A stretch of 64,000 nucleotides of DNA from Bog-756 sp035949055. Lineage in GTDB: Bacteria; Actinomycetota; Acidimicrobiia; Acidimicrobiales; RAAP-2. Below are positions 15,596 through 23,794 of the stretch, piece after piece. The notes beneath the pieces are model-generated. The model saw only the letters and a program-made list of their open reading frames with translations, was not told the origin of the DNA and ran no database searches. How positions within the stretch are numbered: position 1 is the stretch's first letter; each line of letters begins with the position of its first letter. The stretch covers positions 1 to 64,000 of the forward strand of contig DASZIO010000053.1 of NCBI GenBank assembly GCA_035949055.1. Direction: 5' to 3'. The translations under genes were made by a program, and so were the position numbers.

Positions 15596-16219
15596 TCAGA
15601 GCTCCGGCGCTCGGGGTTCGCGCCACATCCGCCAGATGGGCGGCGCCCCGACAGTCGAGCGGTACTCGTCGATGACCTCGAAGCCGAACCTGGCGTACAA
15701 CGGGACGTTGCGCTCCTTCGATGACTCGAGGTAGGCCGCCACTCCCTCCTCGTCGACCCGGGTCAACACCGACTCCAGCAGGGCCGAGCCGATCCCCTTC
15801 CCCTGCCGGGCCGGCTCGGTCCCGAGGGTGGCGAGATACCAGTGGGGCTCCTTCGGGTGCAGAGAGTCGATCTCGAACAGGAGCCGCAACGCCCTGATCA
15901 TCCTGGGACTGACCAGAAAGGGTGCGGTCGGGAACAGCTGGAAGAGCTCGCGCAGACCCTGCCGTCGCCGGTCAGGCGGACCCCAGACCGCCGCCCCGTC
16001 CAGCCCTTCGGTGGTGTACACGTGCCGGTGGGGCAGGTACTGGCGGCGCAACTGCGAGGTGAAGAACGAGTGGAGCCCTCGTCGGCGGCGCCCCACCCCG
16101 GCGAACATGAAGTTGGCAACCGGGTCGTCGGCAAAGGCCCGGACCAGCATGTCGGCCAGCGCCGGCACGTCGGCTGCCATCGCCCGGCGCACGGTCGGGC
16201 GGCCGGCAGCGGGTTCCAC
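15596..16219 (-). CDS. GNAT-family N-acetyltransferase
   Basis: This 207-residue acetyltransferase transfers acetyl from acetyl-CoA to an amine. The acetyl-CoA pyrophosphate loop is visible as ARQGKGIGSALLESVL (R/Q-x-x-G-x-G/A), preceded by the beta-4 strand HWYLATLGTEP and followed by ESSKERNVPLYARFGFEV, the usual motif B. The N-terminal part begins VRRAMAADVPALADMLVRAF. It resembles GNAT proteins common in actinobacteria with unknown substrates. The start is GTG at 16219. It lies 24 bp after the AlgH-like gene on the same strand, so the two may be cotranscribed. Confidence 0.85.
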   Translation of the reverse strand: MEPAAGRPTVRRAMAADVPALADMLVRAFADDPVANFMFAGVGRRRRGLHSFFTSQLRRQYLPHRHVYTTEGLDGAAVWGPPDRRRQGLRELFQLFPTAPFLVSPRMIRALRLLFEIDSLHPKEPHWYLATLGTEPARQGKGIGSALLESVLTRVDEEGVAAYLESSKERNVPLYARFGFEVIDEYRSTVGAPPIWRMWREPRAPEL

Positions 16220-16243
16220 GAGGTGATGGTAACCCCGTCGCCC

Positions 16244-16894
16244 TCAGTTCATGCTCGGATCGTCCGGGTACCCCGACACGACGGCCAGCGCCCCGCCTTG
16301 CCGGCGCAACACTCTGCGCCAGAGGCCCTCGGGATCGGCCGACACCGGGTCCGGGGCCAAGGCCTCTACGACATACCAGGACCCCTCGTCGATCTCCGCC
16401 TCCAGCTGTCCGGAGTCCCAGCCCGCGTAGCCCGAGAACAGTCGGGCACCGACGATCGAGCCGGCCAACGGTGCCGGATCGGCAGCCAGGTCAACCGTCC
16501 CCACCGGGCGCTCGGCGTCCACCAGCAAACGCCAGCCCGCCGGCTCAAGAGTGAGGTCGGTCGAGGCCAGCCGAACCAGCCCGACCAGCGCGTTTCGCGC
16601 CACCGGCCCACCGACGAACAGTTCGGCCGGCGGGGTGGCAAACGTCTGCCACTCGGGCAGCAGCTCGCGGACGGCGACGCCGCCGGGGCGGTCGATCACC
16701 ACCCCCAGGGCACCATGCTCGCCGTGATCGAGGACCAGCACCACCCGGCGGGAGAAGTTCGGATCGACCAGCCGAGGCGTGGCCACGAGCAGATGTCCGG
16801 CCAGCGCGTCGGGACGCCGACGACCTCCGTACGGCTCAAAAGCGCTGAATGGCTCGATCGGCACGAAGCCATGTTGGCTCAGGCGGGGGCCCAA
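16244..16894 (-). CDS. YqgE/AlgH (DUF179) family protein
   Basis: This protein of about 216 residues belongs to the UPF0301 family. Signatures are LAGHLLVATPRLVDPNFSRR near residue 31, VVLVLDHGEHGALGVVIDRP, ELFVGGPVARNALVGLVR and the late RLFSGYAGWDSGQLE. The biochemical role of the family is not established; members were first linked to alginate regulation in Pseudomonas. The first 25 residues are not conserved-looking, and a second GTG at 16864 is a credible later start. It lies upstream of the GNAT gene on the same strand and is divergent from the enoyl-CoA hydratase gene, 35 bp away. Confidence 0.88.
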   Translation of the reverse strand: MGPRLSQHGFVPIEPFSAFEPYGGRRRPDALAGHLLVATPRLVDPNFSRRVVLVLDHGEHGALGVVIDRPGGVAVRELLPEWQTFATPPAELFVGGPVARNALVGLVRLASTDLTLEPAGWRLLVDAERPVGTVDLAADPAPLAGSIVGARLFSGYAGWDSGQLEAEIDEGSWYVVEALAPDPVSADPEGLWRRVLRRQGGALAVVSGYPDDPSMN

Positions 16895-16929
16895 GTGGCG
16901 CAGATTGCTCCGGTCGGTGAGGCTGTGGC

Positions 16930-17730
16930 ATGGCCCTCGTCTCGATCGAATCCGTCAGCCCTGAGGTGCGCGTCGTCACCCTCGACAACCCGTCGCGCCT
17001 CAATTCCATGTCCTTCGGCCTCGTCTCCGACCTGTACGCGGCGCTGGACGAAGTGGCCGCGGACAACAGCTGCCGGGTGGTCGTGCTCACCGGTGCCGGT
17101 CGTGCCTTCTGCTCGGGTCTCGAGCTCGAGCAGGCCGGACAACCGCCCGGCACCGAGGGCCTGGGCCGGCACCGACTCGGCCTGCGTGCCATGGAGTACA
17201 TGGGTGGGATCGTGCCGGCCATGCGCTCCATCCCACAACCGATCATCGCGGCAGTGAAGGGACCGGCCTACGGCGGTGGGATGTGCCTGTCCCTCGGTGC
17301 CGACATCCGGTTGGCCGGCCGGTCGGCCGTGTTCTGCGGGGCGGGCATCAGCAACGGCCTGAGCGGAACCGAGCTCGGCGTGAGTTGGCTGCTGCCCCGT
17401 GCCGTGGGCACGTCGAACTCAGCGGAGATCCTGCTCACCGGAAAGAAGGTCGAGTCTGACGAGGCGTTGCGGATCGGACTGGTGTCTCGGGTGGTGGAGG
17501 ACGACGAGCTGCTCGGCGAGTGCACCTCGATGGCCCAGGCCATGTGTGCGTTCAGCCCGTTCGGGCTGGCGTTGACCAAGGACACCATCTGGGCCGCGCT
17601 GGAGGTGGGCAGCCTCGGGACGGCGGTGGATCTGGAGAACCGGACCCAGCTCCTGGCCGGCCACACCGGGAACCTGACCGAGGCCACCGCCGCGTTCAAG
17701 GACCGGCGCCCGCCGGTCTACGTGGAATAG
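16930..17730 (+). CDS. enoyl-CoA hydratase/isomerase family protein
   Basis: This 266-residue crotonase-fold protein handles CoA thioesters, typically hydrating 2-enoyl-CoA in beta-oxidation. The oxyanion-hole segments are AFCSGLELE and GPAYGGGMCLSLGAD. The two Glu positions of active hydratases appear occupied in SGTELGVSWLLPR and SAEILLTGKK. The sequence FCGAGISNGLSGTELG followed by LLPR is the style of mycobacterial EchA12-type paralogues. The start is the ATG at 16930. A tiny Cys-containing gene follows 8 bp downstream and in turn overlaps an MFS gene, so a three-gene transcription unit is likely. Confidence 0.88.
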   Translation: MALVSIESVSPEVRVVTLDNPSRLNSMSFGLVSDLYAALDEVAADNSCRVVVLTGAGRAFCSGLELEQAGQPPGTEGLGRHRLGLRAMEYMGGIVPAMRSIPQPIIAAVKGPAYGGGMCLSLGADIRLAGRSAVFCGAGISNGLSGTELGVSWLLPRAVGTSNSAEILLTGKKVESDEALRIGLVSRVVEDDELLGECTSMAQAMCAFSPFGLALTKDTIWAALEVGSLGTAVDLENRTQLLAGHTGNLTEATAAFKDRRPPVYVE

Positions 17731-17738
17731 AAGCACCG

Positions 17739-17996
17739 ATGGCCAAGGCCCGAGGACGCAAGCCGTCCCGTCGACCACCTGCGCCGAGCGCCATCGGACG
17801 GGATCACTGGAGGGCTGACGGGCAGGAGAAAGCCCGTTTCCGCACTGAAGAAGAGGCCAATCGATCGGCGTTGCAGCGCCGGCTGGAGTCCGGCGCCGAC
17901 CTCCATCCCTACCGCTGCGAATGGTGCGGCGGATGGCATCTGGGCAACCGGGGAACCGGCCCGGACGAAGGGTCCGTCAGGGGATCCGACCGGTGA
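17739..17996 (+). CDS. small basic protein with a CxxC-GG-WH motif
   Basis: This is an 85-residue protein of unknown function. The first 35 residues are Arg/Lys/Pro-rich. The C-terminal third holds PYRCEWCGGWHLGN, a half zinc-knuckle (two cysteines plus a nearby His) seen in many short actinobacterial proteins that are probably zinc- or nucleic-acid-binding. The ATG at 17739 follows the hydratase stop by 8 bp. Its TGA at 17994-17996 overlaps the GTG of the MFS gene by 4 bp, so translation of the transporter is probably coupled to it. Confidence 0.7.
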   Translation: MAKARGRKPSRRPPAPSAIGRDHWRADGQEKARFRTEEEANRSALQRRLESGADLHPYRCEWCGGWHLGNRGTGPDEGSVRGSDR

Positions 17997-19237
17997 CAGC
18001 GAAACCCGACGTCGCGGGCCGGCTGGTCCGCATGCTCACGCTGACCGTGGTGCTCCAGTGGACGGGGGCGACGGCCGTGGTGCCCATGCTCCCCGTCTAC
18101 ATACGCCACCTGGGCGGCTCCGACGCGCTGGCGGGTGCGGTCATGGCCTCCTTCTACGCCGCCGGAGTCCTTTCCCAGTACCCGATGGGGCGGCTGGCCG
18201 ACCGGATCGGCTCCCGGCCCGTGCTGGTCGGGGGGTTGGTGACCTATGGCCTGGCCAGCCTGACCTTCCTGCTGCCCATCGACGCCTATTCGGCCATCGG
18301 ACTGCGGGCCTTTCAAGGGGTGGGGGCCGGGGCAGCCACGGTCGCCGGCTTGGCCCTCATCTCCCGCTCGATCCCGTTCGAACGACGCGGCCGCGCCTTT
18401 GCCGCCGTCTATGCAGGCGAGCTGGCCGGCATGGCGGTCGGTCCCCTGGTCGGGAGCATCGTGGGCGTCCGGCACCTGTGGATGATGTTCCTCGCCTCGG
18501 GCCTCCTCTCGTTCGCGGCCTGCATCCCCGCGCTCCGGCTCCGCGGCGACATCGGCTTTGCCCCCGCCGAACGCCGCGGGGAACTCGCGGATCAGGCCAT
18601 CCCGCTCCGCCCGGCGGTCGTCGGGGCGGCGATGGCGGGGGCACTGATCTGTGCCGGGATCATCGGGATCGCCAGCGGTGTCTACGACATCTGCTGGACG
18701 CTGCTGCTGCTGGCCCGAGGCGCGTCGGGCGTGGCCATCGGCATCTCGTGGACCCTTTTCGCCGTGCCCTTCGTGCTGGCAGCCCGCCCGAGCGGTTGGT
18801 TGGCCGACCATGCGGACCGGCGAGCCATGGTGCTGGCGGGACTCGGACTTTCGACCGCATTGTGCGCGGCATACCCCTTCATCCACAACGTGCCGGTACT
18901 GGTCGTGCTCGGGGCGACCGAGGCAATGGGCTTCGCCGCCGCCCTGCCGGCGGTGCAGTCGTTGCTCACACAGGAGGCGCGCCCGTCACAGGTCGGCCAC
19001 ATCCAGGGCTTGTTCGCCACCAGTCAGACCGCGTGCACGGCGATCTCCGCCGCGGCGGCCGGTGCGGCGTTCGCTGTCCGGGCCTGGCTGCCCTTCGTGG
19101 GCGTGGCTGTCGTCGTGACCATCGCGTTGGGCGCCACCTCGATCATCTGGCGAACCGTGCCGGGGAGGGTGAGCTGCGCCGAAGGCCTGCCCGAACCCAC
19201 ATTGGCTGAGGTGGTGGGCGAACCCCTTCGCGTGTGA
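17993..19237 (+). CDS. MFS transporter
   Basis: This 414-residue major-facilitator permease has about twelve hydrophobic spans. The loop-2/3 signature is GRLADRIGSRPVLVGG, matching G-x-L-a-D-r-x-G-r-k-x-x-l, and its second-half counterpart is SGWLADHADRRAMVLAG. It presumably exports or imports a small molecule by proton coupling; the substrate is unknown, although drug-export-like (DHA) members look most similar. The GTG at 17993 was chosen because it overlaps the upstream stop by 4 bp and starts the protein just before the first membrane span. It is last in the hydratase/small-protein/MFS unit, and the mscL gene converges on it 77 bp away. Confidence 0.88.
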   Translation: MTAKPDVAGRLVRMLTLTVVLQWTGATAVVPMLPVYIRHLGGSDALAGAVMASFYAAGVLSQYPMGRLADRIGSRPVLVGGLVTYGLASLTFLLPIDAYSAIGLRAFQGVGAGAATVAGLALISRSIPFERRGRAFAAVYAGELAGMAVGPLVGSIVGVRHLWMMFLASGLLSFAACIPALRLRGDIGFAPAERRGELADQAIPLRPAVVGAAMAGALICAGIIGIASGVYDICWTLLLLARGASGVAIGISWTLFAVPFVLAARPSGWLADHADRRAMVLAGLGLSTALCAAYPFIHNVPVLVVLGATEAMGFAAALPAVQSLLTQEARPSQVGHIQGLFATSQTACTAISAAAAGAAFAVRAWLPFVGVAVVVTIALGATSIIWRTVPGRVSCAEGLPEPTLAEVVGEPLRV

Positions 19238-19314
19238 GCGCCGGCGCCCCTCCACCCGATCGATAGCTTCCCACGAGGAGAGCCGGTAGAGAAGGGCCTC
19301 CCGTAGGGTCTACG

Positions 19315-19740
19315 TCACTTCGAACCGGACAGCGCCAACTCGCTCGCACAGTGCTTGCATTTGGTGGCGCCCACGGGCAGATCGTCCGACAGGCAATTCG
19401 GGCACGTCATGGTGGGTGCGGGCTCCCCGAAGACCGTCTCGCCACGCTTCTTCATGTAGGCGCGGTATGGCACGACGAGGATGAAGTATATGACGGCCAT
19501 GAAGATGACGAAGTAGATGATGGCACCGACGAATGCTCCGACATTGATCCGTTGGCCGTTGATCGTCCACCCGAGGCCAAGCGACGACTTACTCCCACCT
19601 TCGGCCGCGTTGACCAGCGGCGTGATGACGTTGTCGGTGAACGACTTGATGAGGGTGCTGAAACCCAGGGCGACGACGAGGCCTACGGCAATGACGATCA
19701 GCTCGCCCTGCATGAGGAAGTTCCTGAATCCCTTGAGCAT
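19315..19740 (-). CDS. mscL: large-conductance mechanosensitive channel MscL with C-terminal zinc ribbon
   Basis: MscL opens under membrane tension to release osmolytes. The 141-residue protein begins MLKGFRNFLMQGELIVIAVG, the canonical N-terminal amphipathic helix and TM1. It has the periplasmic-loop strand INGQRINVGAFVGAIIYF and a TM2 ending in VVPYRAYMKKRG. The usual cytoplasmic helix is followed or replaced by a ribbon with four cysteines: CPNC and CKHC separated by about 14 residues. The ribbon is an added module relative to classical MscL (about 130-136 residues). The ATG at 19740 is the start that matches the family. It is a single gene and converges on the MFS gene. Confidence 0.93.
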   Translation of the reverse strand: MLKGFRNFLMQGELIVIAVGLVVALGFSTLIKSFTDNVITPLVNAAEGGSKSSLGLGWTINGQRINVGAFVGAIIYFVIFMAVIYFILVVPYRAYMKKRGETVFGEPAPTMTCPNCLSDDLPVGATKCKHCASELALSGSK

Positions 19741-19889
19741 GTTCCCCCTTCGAGGGCTTGACGTTTCTACGGCGATGGCGTTACTGCCCTGACCATCCTT
19801 TCCCGTCGGCCGGCCACGGGCAACCATCCGACCAGTGTCGACCCGGTGCTCGCCTCACGTTCTCGATCAGGCGGCCCTCTCGAAGTCGA
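19741..19889. other. 149-bp gap upstream of mscL
   Basis: This gap holds the promoter side of mscL. No gene, RNA or clear terminator is seen in it. Confidence 0.4.
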
Positions 19890-20375
19890 TCAGGCCAGTC
19901 CGGCGTGGATCGACGCGGTCCACCGTCCTGTGGTCGGAACGGCAGAGGCAAACGTGGCCGCGGAGAGCAGCCAATGCATCACGGCCTCATCATCGGCGTC
20001 GGCCGGTACCTGTGCCACCAACCCCCTCCGCGGGTGGTCTTGGGTCACCCGCCAGCCGTCGGGGAGCGGCATGCCGATATCTCGGAGCTTCCACGCCAGA
20101 TGGGTTCCGGCGGCGTGCTGGATGCCGACGGTCGTCGGCTTCTTTGCGCCGTTGGCAGCTTGCCGACCAGGCATCCACGTCACCGTCGGGACCTTGTGAG
20201 TCGAGCCGCCGAGGAATGCGAACGGACCCGGACCGGCCGGGGTGTGCTCCTCGTCAATGATCGGCTTCACATTGATCCAACCGGTCCGGTCGGCCGCAAC
20301 CTTTCGCATATGGGTCAGCAGCGATGGGTCGTCATGGGCGACGAACTCCAGCTCGACGGGCCGGGCCCGGGTCAC
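19890..20375 (-). CDS. hypothetical protein coupled to LLM oxidoreductase
   Basis: This 161-residue cytosolic protein is not recognised with certainty. It contains RTGWINVKPIID, KVPTVTWMPGR, VGIQHAAGTHLAWKL and a DHPRRGLVAQVPADADD segment, and gives the impression of a conserved actinobacterial family of unknown function. The composition is soluble alpha/beta with no signal peptide or cysteine motif. The GTG start at 20375 overlaps the TGA of the LLM oxidoreductase gene by 4 bp, so the two are almost certainly cotranscribed and coupled. A role with the F420-dependent enzyme is inferred only from this. Confidence 0.65.
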   Translation of the reverse strand: MTRARPVELEFVAHDDPSLLTHMRKVAADRTGWINVKPIIDEEHTPAGPGPFAFLGGSTHKVPTVTWMPGRQAANGAKKPTTVGIQHAAGTHLAWKLRDIGMPLPDGWRVTQDHPRRGLVAQVPADADDEAVMHWLLSAATFASAVPTTGRWTASIHAGLA

Positions 20376-21259
20376 GTCTGGAGGTCGAGCACGCCCTCGG
20401 CCAATGCCTCGAGCTCGGCTGGCCAGGACGCAGGGGTCTCGAGCGGTCGGACAACGAACTTTGAGAACCCGACGCCGAGGAAGGCCTCGATCATGGTCCG
20501 AAGGCCGGCAATCCCTACCGGCACCACCTCCTTCGGGTCGACGCCCCGTCGGAGGGTGGCAAGCACTCGGGTCATGTTGCCGTCGAGTGGGCGGGCGGCA
20601 TAGGCGATGGACACGCCGAAGTGCTCGGGGCTGATGGTCCGACCGGCGGCCGATGCCGTGTCATCGATGATCCGACGGGCTCGCGCCACTTCGTCGGGGG
20701 TGCATACGGATGGGAGCCACCCGTCGGCCAGACGGCCGCACCGGGTCAAGGCGGCCGGCACCATGCCTCCGGTCCAGACCTCCAGGGGCTCCTGTACTGG
20801 CAGCGGCGACAGCACGACGTCCTCGAAACGGCCGGCGTCCCCGTCGTGGGCGACCAGCTCCCCGGCCCACAGCCGGCGCAACAAGGGAATCATCTCGTCC
20901 ATCAGGTGGCCTTTGTCGGGACCGGGCACACCGACTGCTCCCGACTCGTGCCGGCGCGGAAGCCCGGGTACGAACGTCACGAGCAGCCGTCCCGAGGAGA
21001 GCACATCGAGGGTGGCCAGTTGCTTGGCCAGCCGGACCACGTTCCGGCCGGGGAGGAGCATGGTGGTTCCGAGCTTCAGGTGCGGGTTGGTCGCGGCAGC
21101 AAAGGCCAAAGCAGCCAAGGGATCGTATGTGGCGGCGGTCAAGACCTCGGGTAACCAGATCGAGTCGAACCCGAGCCGGTCGAGGTCATCGATCATCCCG
21201 GCGAAGCTGTGGTCGGCCAGCGGTGCTGCTCCCATGCCGACACCGATCCGCACCTTCAC
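20372..21259 (-). CDS. LLM-class (luciferase-like) F420-dependent oxidoreductase
   Basis: This 295-residue TIM-barrel flavin-type oxidoreductase is of the bacterial luciferase superfamily. Family signatures include RLGFDSIWLPEVL near residue 32, LKLGTTMLLPGRNVVRLAKQ, SGRLLVTFVPGL and the sugar-phosphate-like segment PLEVWTGGMVPAALTRCGRLADGWLP. Actinobacterial members of this subgroup usually use coenzyme F420 rather than FMN. The start is GTG at 21259. The downstream hypothetical gene overlaps by 4 bp. A nitroreductase and a peroxiredoxin lie upstream on the same strand with short gaps, suggesting a redox or detoxification group; the substrate is unknown. Confidence 0.88.
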   Translation of the reverse strand: MKVRIGVGMGAAPLADHSFAGMIDDLDRLGFDSIWLPEVLTAATYDPLAALAFAAATNPHLKLGTTMLLPGRNVVRLAKQLATLDVLSSGRLLVTFVPGLPRRHESGAVGVPGPDKGHLMDEMIPLLRRLWAGELVAHDGDAGRFEDVVLSPLPVQEPLEVWTGGMVPAALTRCGRLADGWLPSVCTPDEVARARRIIDDTASAAGRTISPEHFGVSIAYAARPLDGNMTRVLATLRRGVDPKEVVPVGIAGLRTMIEAFLGVGFSKFVVRPLETPASWPAELEALAEGVLDLQT

Positions 21260-21296
21260 TGCCGCCTCCCCGGAACGGGAACGGCGCGCAACGCCC

Positions 21297-21989
21297 TCAT
21301 CGGGACTCCAGTGGCGAACCGTCGAATCGATCGATGGTGGCGAACGACTCCACCGGTGACCGGCGCAACCGGGTCGATTGATGCAAAGGTGATCCGAGGG
21401 CCAGCACCCCGGCGACGGCCACCGTTTCGGGTATGCCCAGCAGATGCCTCATCGCCGCTTCCTCCCGCACAGCCATGGTGGTCAACACACCGGCCAGTCC
21501 TTCAGCCCGCGCCGCCAAGAGGACGCTCCAGGCGAAGGGATAGATCGAGGCTCCACCCACCATGGTGTAGTGGCCGGCGTCTCGGTCCACGGTGGCCAGC
21601 TTGGTGAGGTCGGCCAGCAGCACGAGCATGGCCGGCACCGAGTCAAAGTGCTCGGCGAAACCGCCGGGGCCATCGGCGGCAGCACGGGCGATCTCGGGGG
21701 CTGCGGCCACGGCCTCCCGCTCGGCGACGCGGTCGTTGACGACCGCCCATGGCGTGATCCCGGCGCCAACCTGGGCGAGGTACTCGTACCAACCCGGGAG
21801 ATAGCTGTTCCTGATCGAGCGCCGGATGTCAGGATCCTTGACCACGATGATCCGCCAGGCCTGCCGGTTCCCCCCGTTGGGAGCGAAGCGGGCGGTGTCC
21901 AGCAACCGATAGAGGGTGGCGTCGTCCAATAGACCGTCGCGGAACTCGCGCACGGCGCCGGTCGTCCTGAGCGCTTCGTTCAGGTCCAT
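21297..21989 (-). CDS. nitroreductase-family protein
   Basis: This 230-residue FMN-dependent oxidoreductase of the nitroreductase fold has the N-terminal TTGAVREF..LLDDATLYRLLD segment, then ARFAPNGGNRQAWRIIVVKD, the typical FMN-contacting S/P-N-x-Q-P/A-W region, and the later SIYPFAWSVLLAARAEGLAG. The start was set at the ATG at 21989 (MDLNEALRTTGAVREF), matching family N-termini; the frame also opens with a GTG at 22031. It lies 47 bp after the peroxiredoxin and 37 bp before the LLM oxidoreductase on the same strand. Confidence 0.87.
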   Translation of the reverse strand: MDLNEALRTTGAVREFRDGLLDDATLYRLLDTARFAPNGGNRQAWRIIVVKDPDIRRSIRNSYLPGWYEYLAQVGAGITPWAVVNDRVAEREAVAAAPEIARAAADGPGGFAEHFDSVPAMLVLLADLTKLATVDRDAGHYTMVGGASIYPFAWSVLLAARAEGLAGVLTTMAVREEAAMRHLLGIPETVAVAGVLALGSPLHQSTRLRRSPVESFATIDRFDGSPLESR

Positions 21990-22036
21990 CTCCACGACGG
22001 TAGTGGCGGCTCGGTCCAGCCGCTCCGCCACCCAGC

Positions 22037-22519
22037 TCAGAGCCCGGCCAGCACCTCGTCGGCCGCGCTCACGGTGAGCCCGGGGCCCGGCTCGACGTTG
22101 AGCGCGGTCACGACGCCATCGTCGATGACCATGGCGTAGCGCTGTGACCTGGTTCCCAGCCCGAATCCGCTCCCGTCCATCTCCAGCCCGACGGCTTTGG
22201 TGAATTCGCCGTTGCCGTCGGCCACCATCAGAATCATGTCGCCCACCTTCCGGTCCTCACCCCATGCGGCCATGACGAACGGATCGTTCACTGACAGGCA
22301 GGCCACCGTGTCGACTCCCTTGGCCTTGAGCTCTTCGCGCCGGACGAGGTAGCTCGGGAGGTGGTAGTCGGAGCAGGTCGGCGTGAACGCACCCGGCACG
22401 GCGAAGAGCACCACCTTCCCCGAGCCCAGAACGGTGCCGGTCTGCACGGGCACAGGCCCGTCGGGTCCGGACGTCATGACTCGGACATCGGGAATCCTGT
22501 CGCCGACTGCGATGGCCAT
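22037..22519 (-). CDS. peroxiredoxin (Prx5/AhpE-like thiol peroxidase)
   Basis: This 160-residue peroxidase of the Prx5 subfamily reduces hydroperoxides with a peroxidatic cysteine in VPGAFTPTCSDYHLPSY, the classic PxxxTxxC motif. The domain is complete: GDRIPDVRVMT at the N-terminus, NDPFVMAAWGED in the middle and the C-terminal RYAMVIDDGVV strand. A GGAGAG ribosome-binding site lies a few bases before the ATG at 22519. It is probably cytosolic. The same-strand run peroxiredoxin, nitroreductase, LLM oxidoreductase, hypothetical may form an oxidative-stress operon. Confidence 0.93.
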   Translation of the reverse strand: MAIAVGDRIPDVRVMTSGPDGPVPVQTGTVLGSGKVVLFAVPGAFTPTCSDYHLPSYLVRREELKAKGVDTVACLSVNDPFVMAAWGEDRKVGDMILMVADGNGEFTKAVGLEMDGSGFGLGTRSQRYAMVIDDGVVTALNVEPGPGLTVSAADEVLAGL

Positions 22520-22616
22520 GGTCTGCTCTCCAGTCGCGGTGAGGGTGGACGGCGGGACGCCGGGGCGGGCTCGCGCCGGGTCACCGCTGCAGCATATGGG
22601 CGACAGCCCCGATGTG

Positions 22617-23582
22617 TCACCCTGGGATCGAGCGGTTCTGCCCCCCGGTACCGACGGGATCCGGTTGGTTCCACTCGATCCACCCCGTCCCGGCGCGCCC
22701 GTCCTTGGCGATGAAGCGGGCCACGGCGCGCGGGAAGCGGCTCGTCCTACCGTCCGGTGCCACCAGCAGCAGCGGGCCGTAGGCCAGCGGCTCGATGGTC
22801 AGATCGAGCCGGCCCGGCTCGATCCGGGCCCGGGCCCTGACCGGCATCCCCTCCTCGTCCCGGACCTCGGTGATCTCCACATCGGTCACCGGATCGACGG
22901 TCCGGCCTGGAACCTGGATATAGCCGAAGGCCACCGGCTGCCCGGGGATCCGGATGTCGGCCACGTGAACCCTGGTCCCGTCGTCGAGCCGGGCCGCGGT
23001 CCAGCACCAGCCGAACGCCCACCAATCCCGAACGCCCCAGGAATGATCGCGCTGGCCGTGTCCCGATACCGCCACCCGCTCGGTGCCGACCGCGACCTCA
23101 CCGGAGACCACGCAGGGCACCTCATACCGAGTGGTCAGGTCGTAATGGTAGGGCGTCCCCTCCGTCGACCAGATCAGGTCCAACCCGAACGTGACGGGGC
23201 GGCCTGGTTGCCCGCGGTAGATGTCGGCGGGGGCATCGTGGAGGGCGGCCGGAGCAGAGGCGTGGAGGCTCATGTCGGCCAGGGGCTGGTCCACACCAAG
23301 GCGCACATCTACGTCATCCGAGGTCAGCGTCAGGTCGCTTCCGGGGATGGCGGGCAGATCGTAGGCGACCGATGCGGCGACCGGCCGACCGGTCCCCACG
23401 GTCATGGCGGTCCACCAGGTCACTCCCAGATTCGGGTACAGGCCGACGCGTGCGTAGCCAGCGAGGGCTCCATCCTCGGCCACGAAGTCGAGGTAGTAGG
23501 ACTCGTTCCAGAGTGGCTCGGGCCCCGGGGCGTGCCGCTGCTCGTCGGCCGGGTCGACGTGGTGACGGGTCAGATCGGTCAT
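22617..23582 (-). CDS. DUF7064/7065-like (hydroxyneurosporene-dehydrogenase-like fold) protein
   Basis: This 321-residue soluble protein is mostly beta. Recognisable pieces are NESYYLDFVAEDG near the start, GYARVGLYPNLGVTWW, YEVPCVVSGEVAVG and the hallmark GHGQRDHSWGVRDWWAFGWCW, followed by DGTRVHVADIRIPG. This pattern fits the family now split into DUF7064/DUF7065, distantly related to CrtC-type carotenoid hydratases and common in actinobacteria beside lipid or steroid catabolism genes. The biochemical role is unknown. The ATG at 23582 gives MTDLTRHHVDPADE. It lies about 100 bp upstream of the peroxiredoxin gene on the same strand. Confidence 0.65.
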   Translation of the reverse strand: MTDLTRHHVDPADEQRHAPGPEPLWNESYYLDFVAEDGALAGYARVGLYPNLGVTWWTAMTVGTGRPVAASVAYDLPAIPGSDLTLTSDDVDVRLGVDQPLADMSLHASAPAALHDAPADIYRGQPGRPVTFGLDLIWSTEGTPYHYDLTTRYEVPCVVSGEVAVGTERVAVSGHGQRDHSWGVRDWWAFGWCWTAARLDDGTRVHVADIRIPGQPVAFGYIQVPGRTVDPVTDVEITEVRDEEGMPVRARARIEPGRLDLTIEPLAYGPLLLVAPDGRTSRFPRAVARFIAKDGRAGTGWIEWNQPDPVGTGGQNRSIPG

Positions 23583-23794
23583 GGCTATCGGACCTCCATG
23601 GCGAGTTCCGTGTCGGGAGAGTGGATCACATCGGAGCCGGTCGCGGCGGTCTGCGCCGGTTGAGTGGACCGTGCGCAAAGGTCCCTCGGGCGCCCTTGGA
23701 TCGTCTCCGCACCCTCCCCTGTGTGCCCGGCCAACAACGGTAGGGTTCCCACCGTCCGGACAGTCGGGCGTCGGAGCAGCCGGGAGGCCACCTG

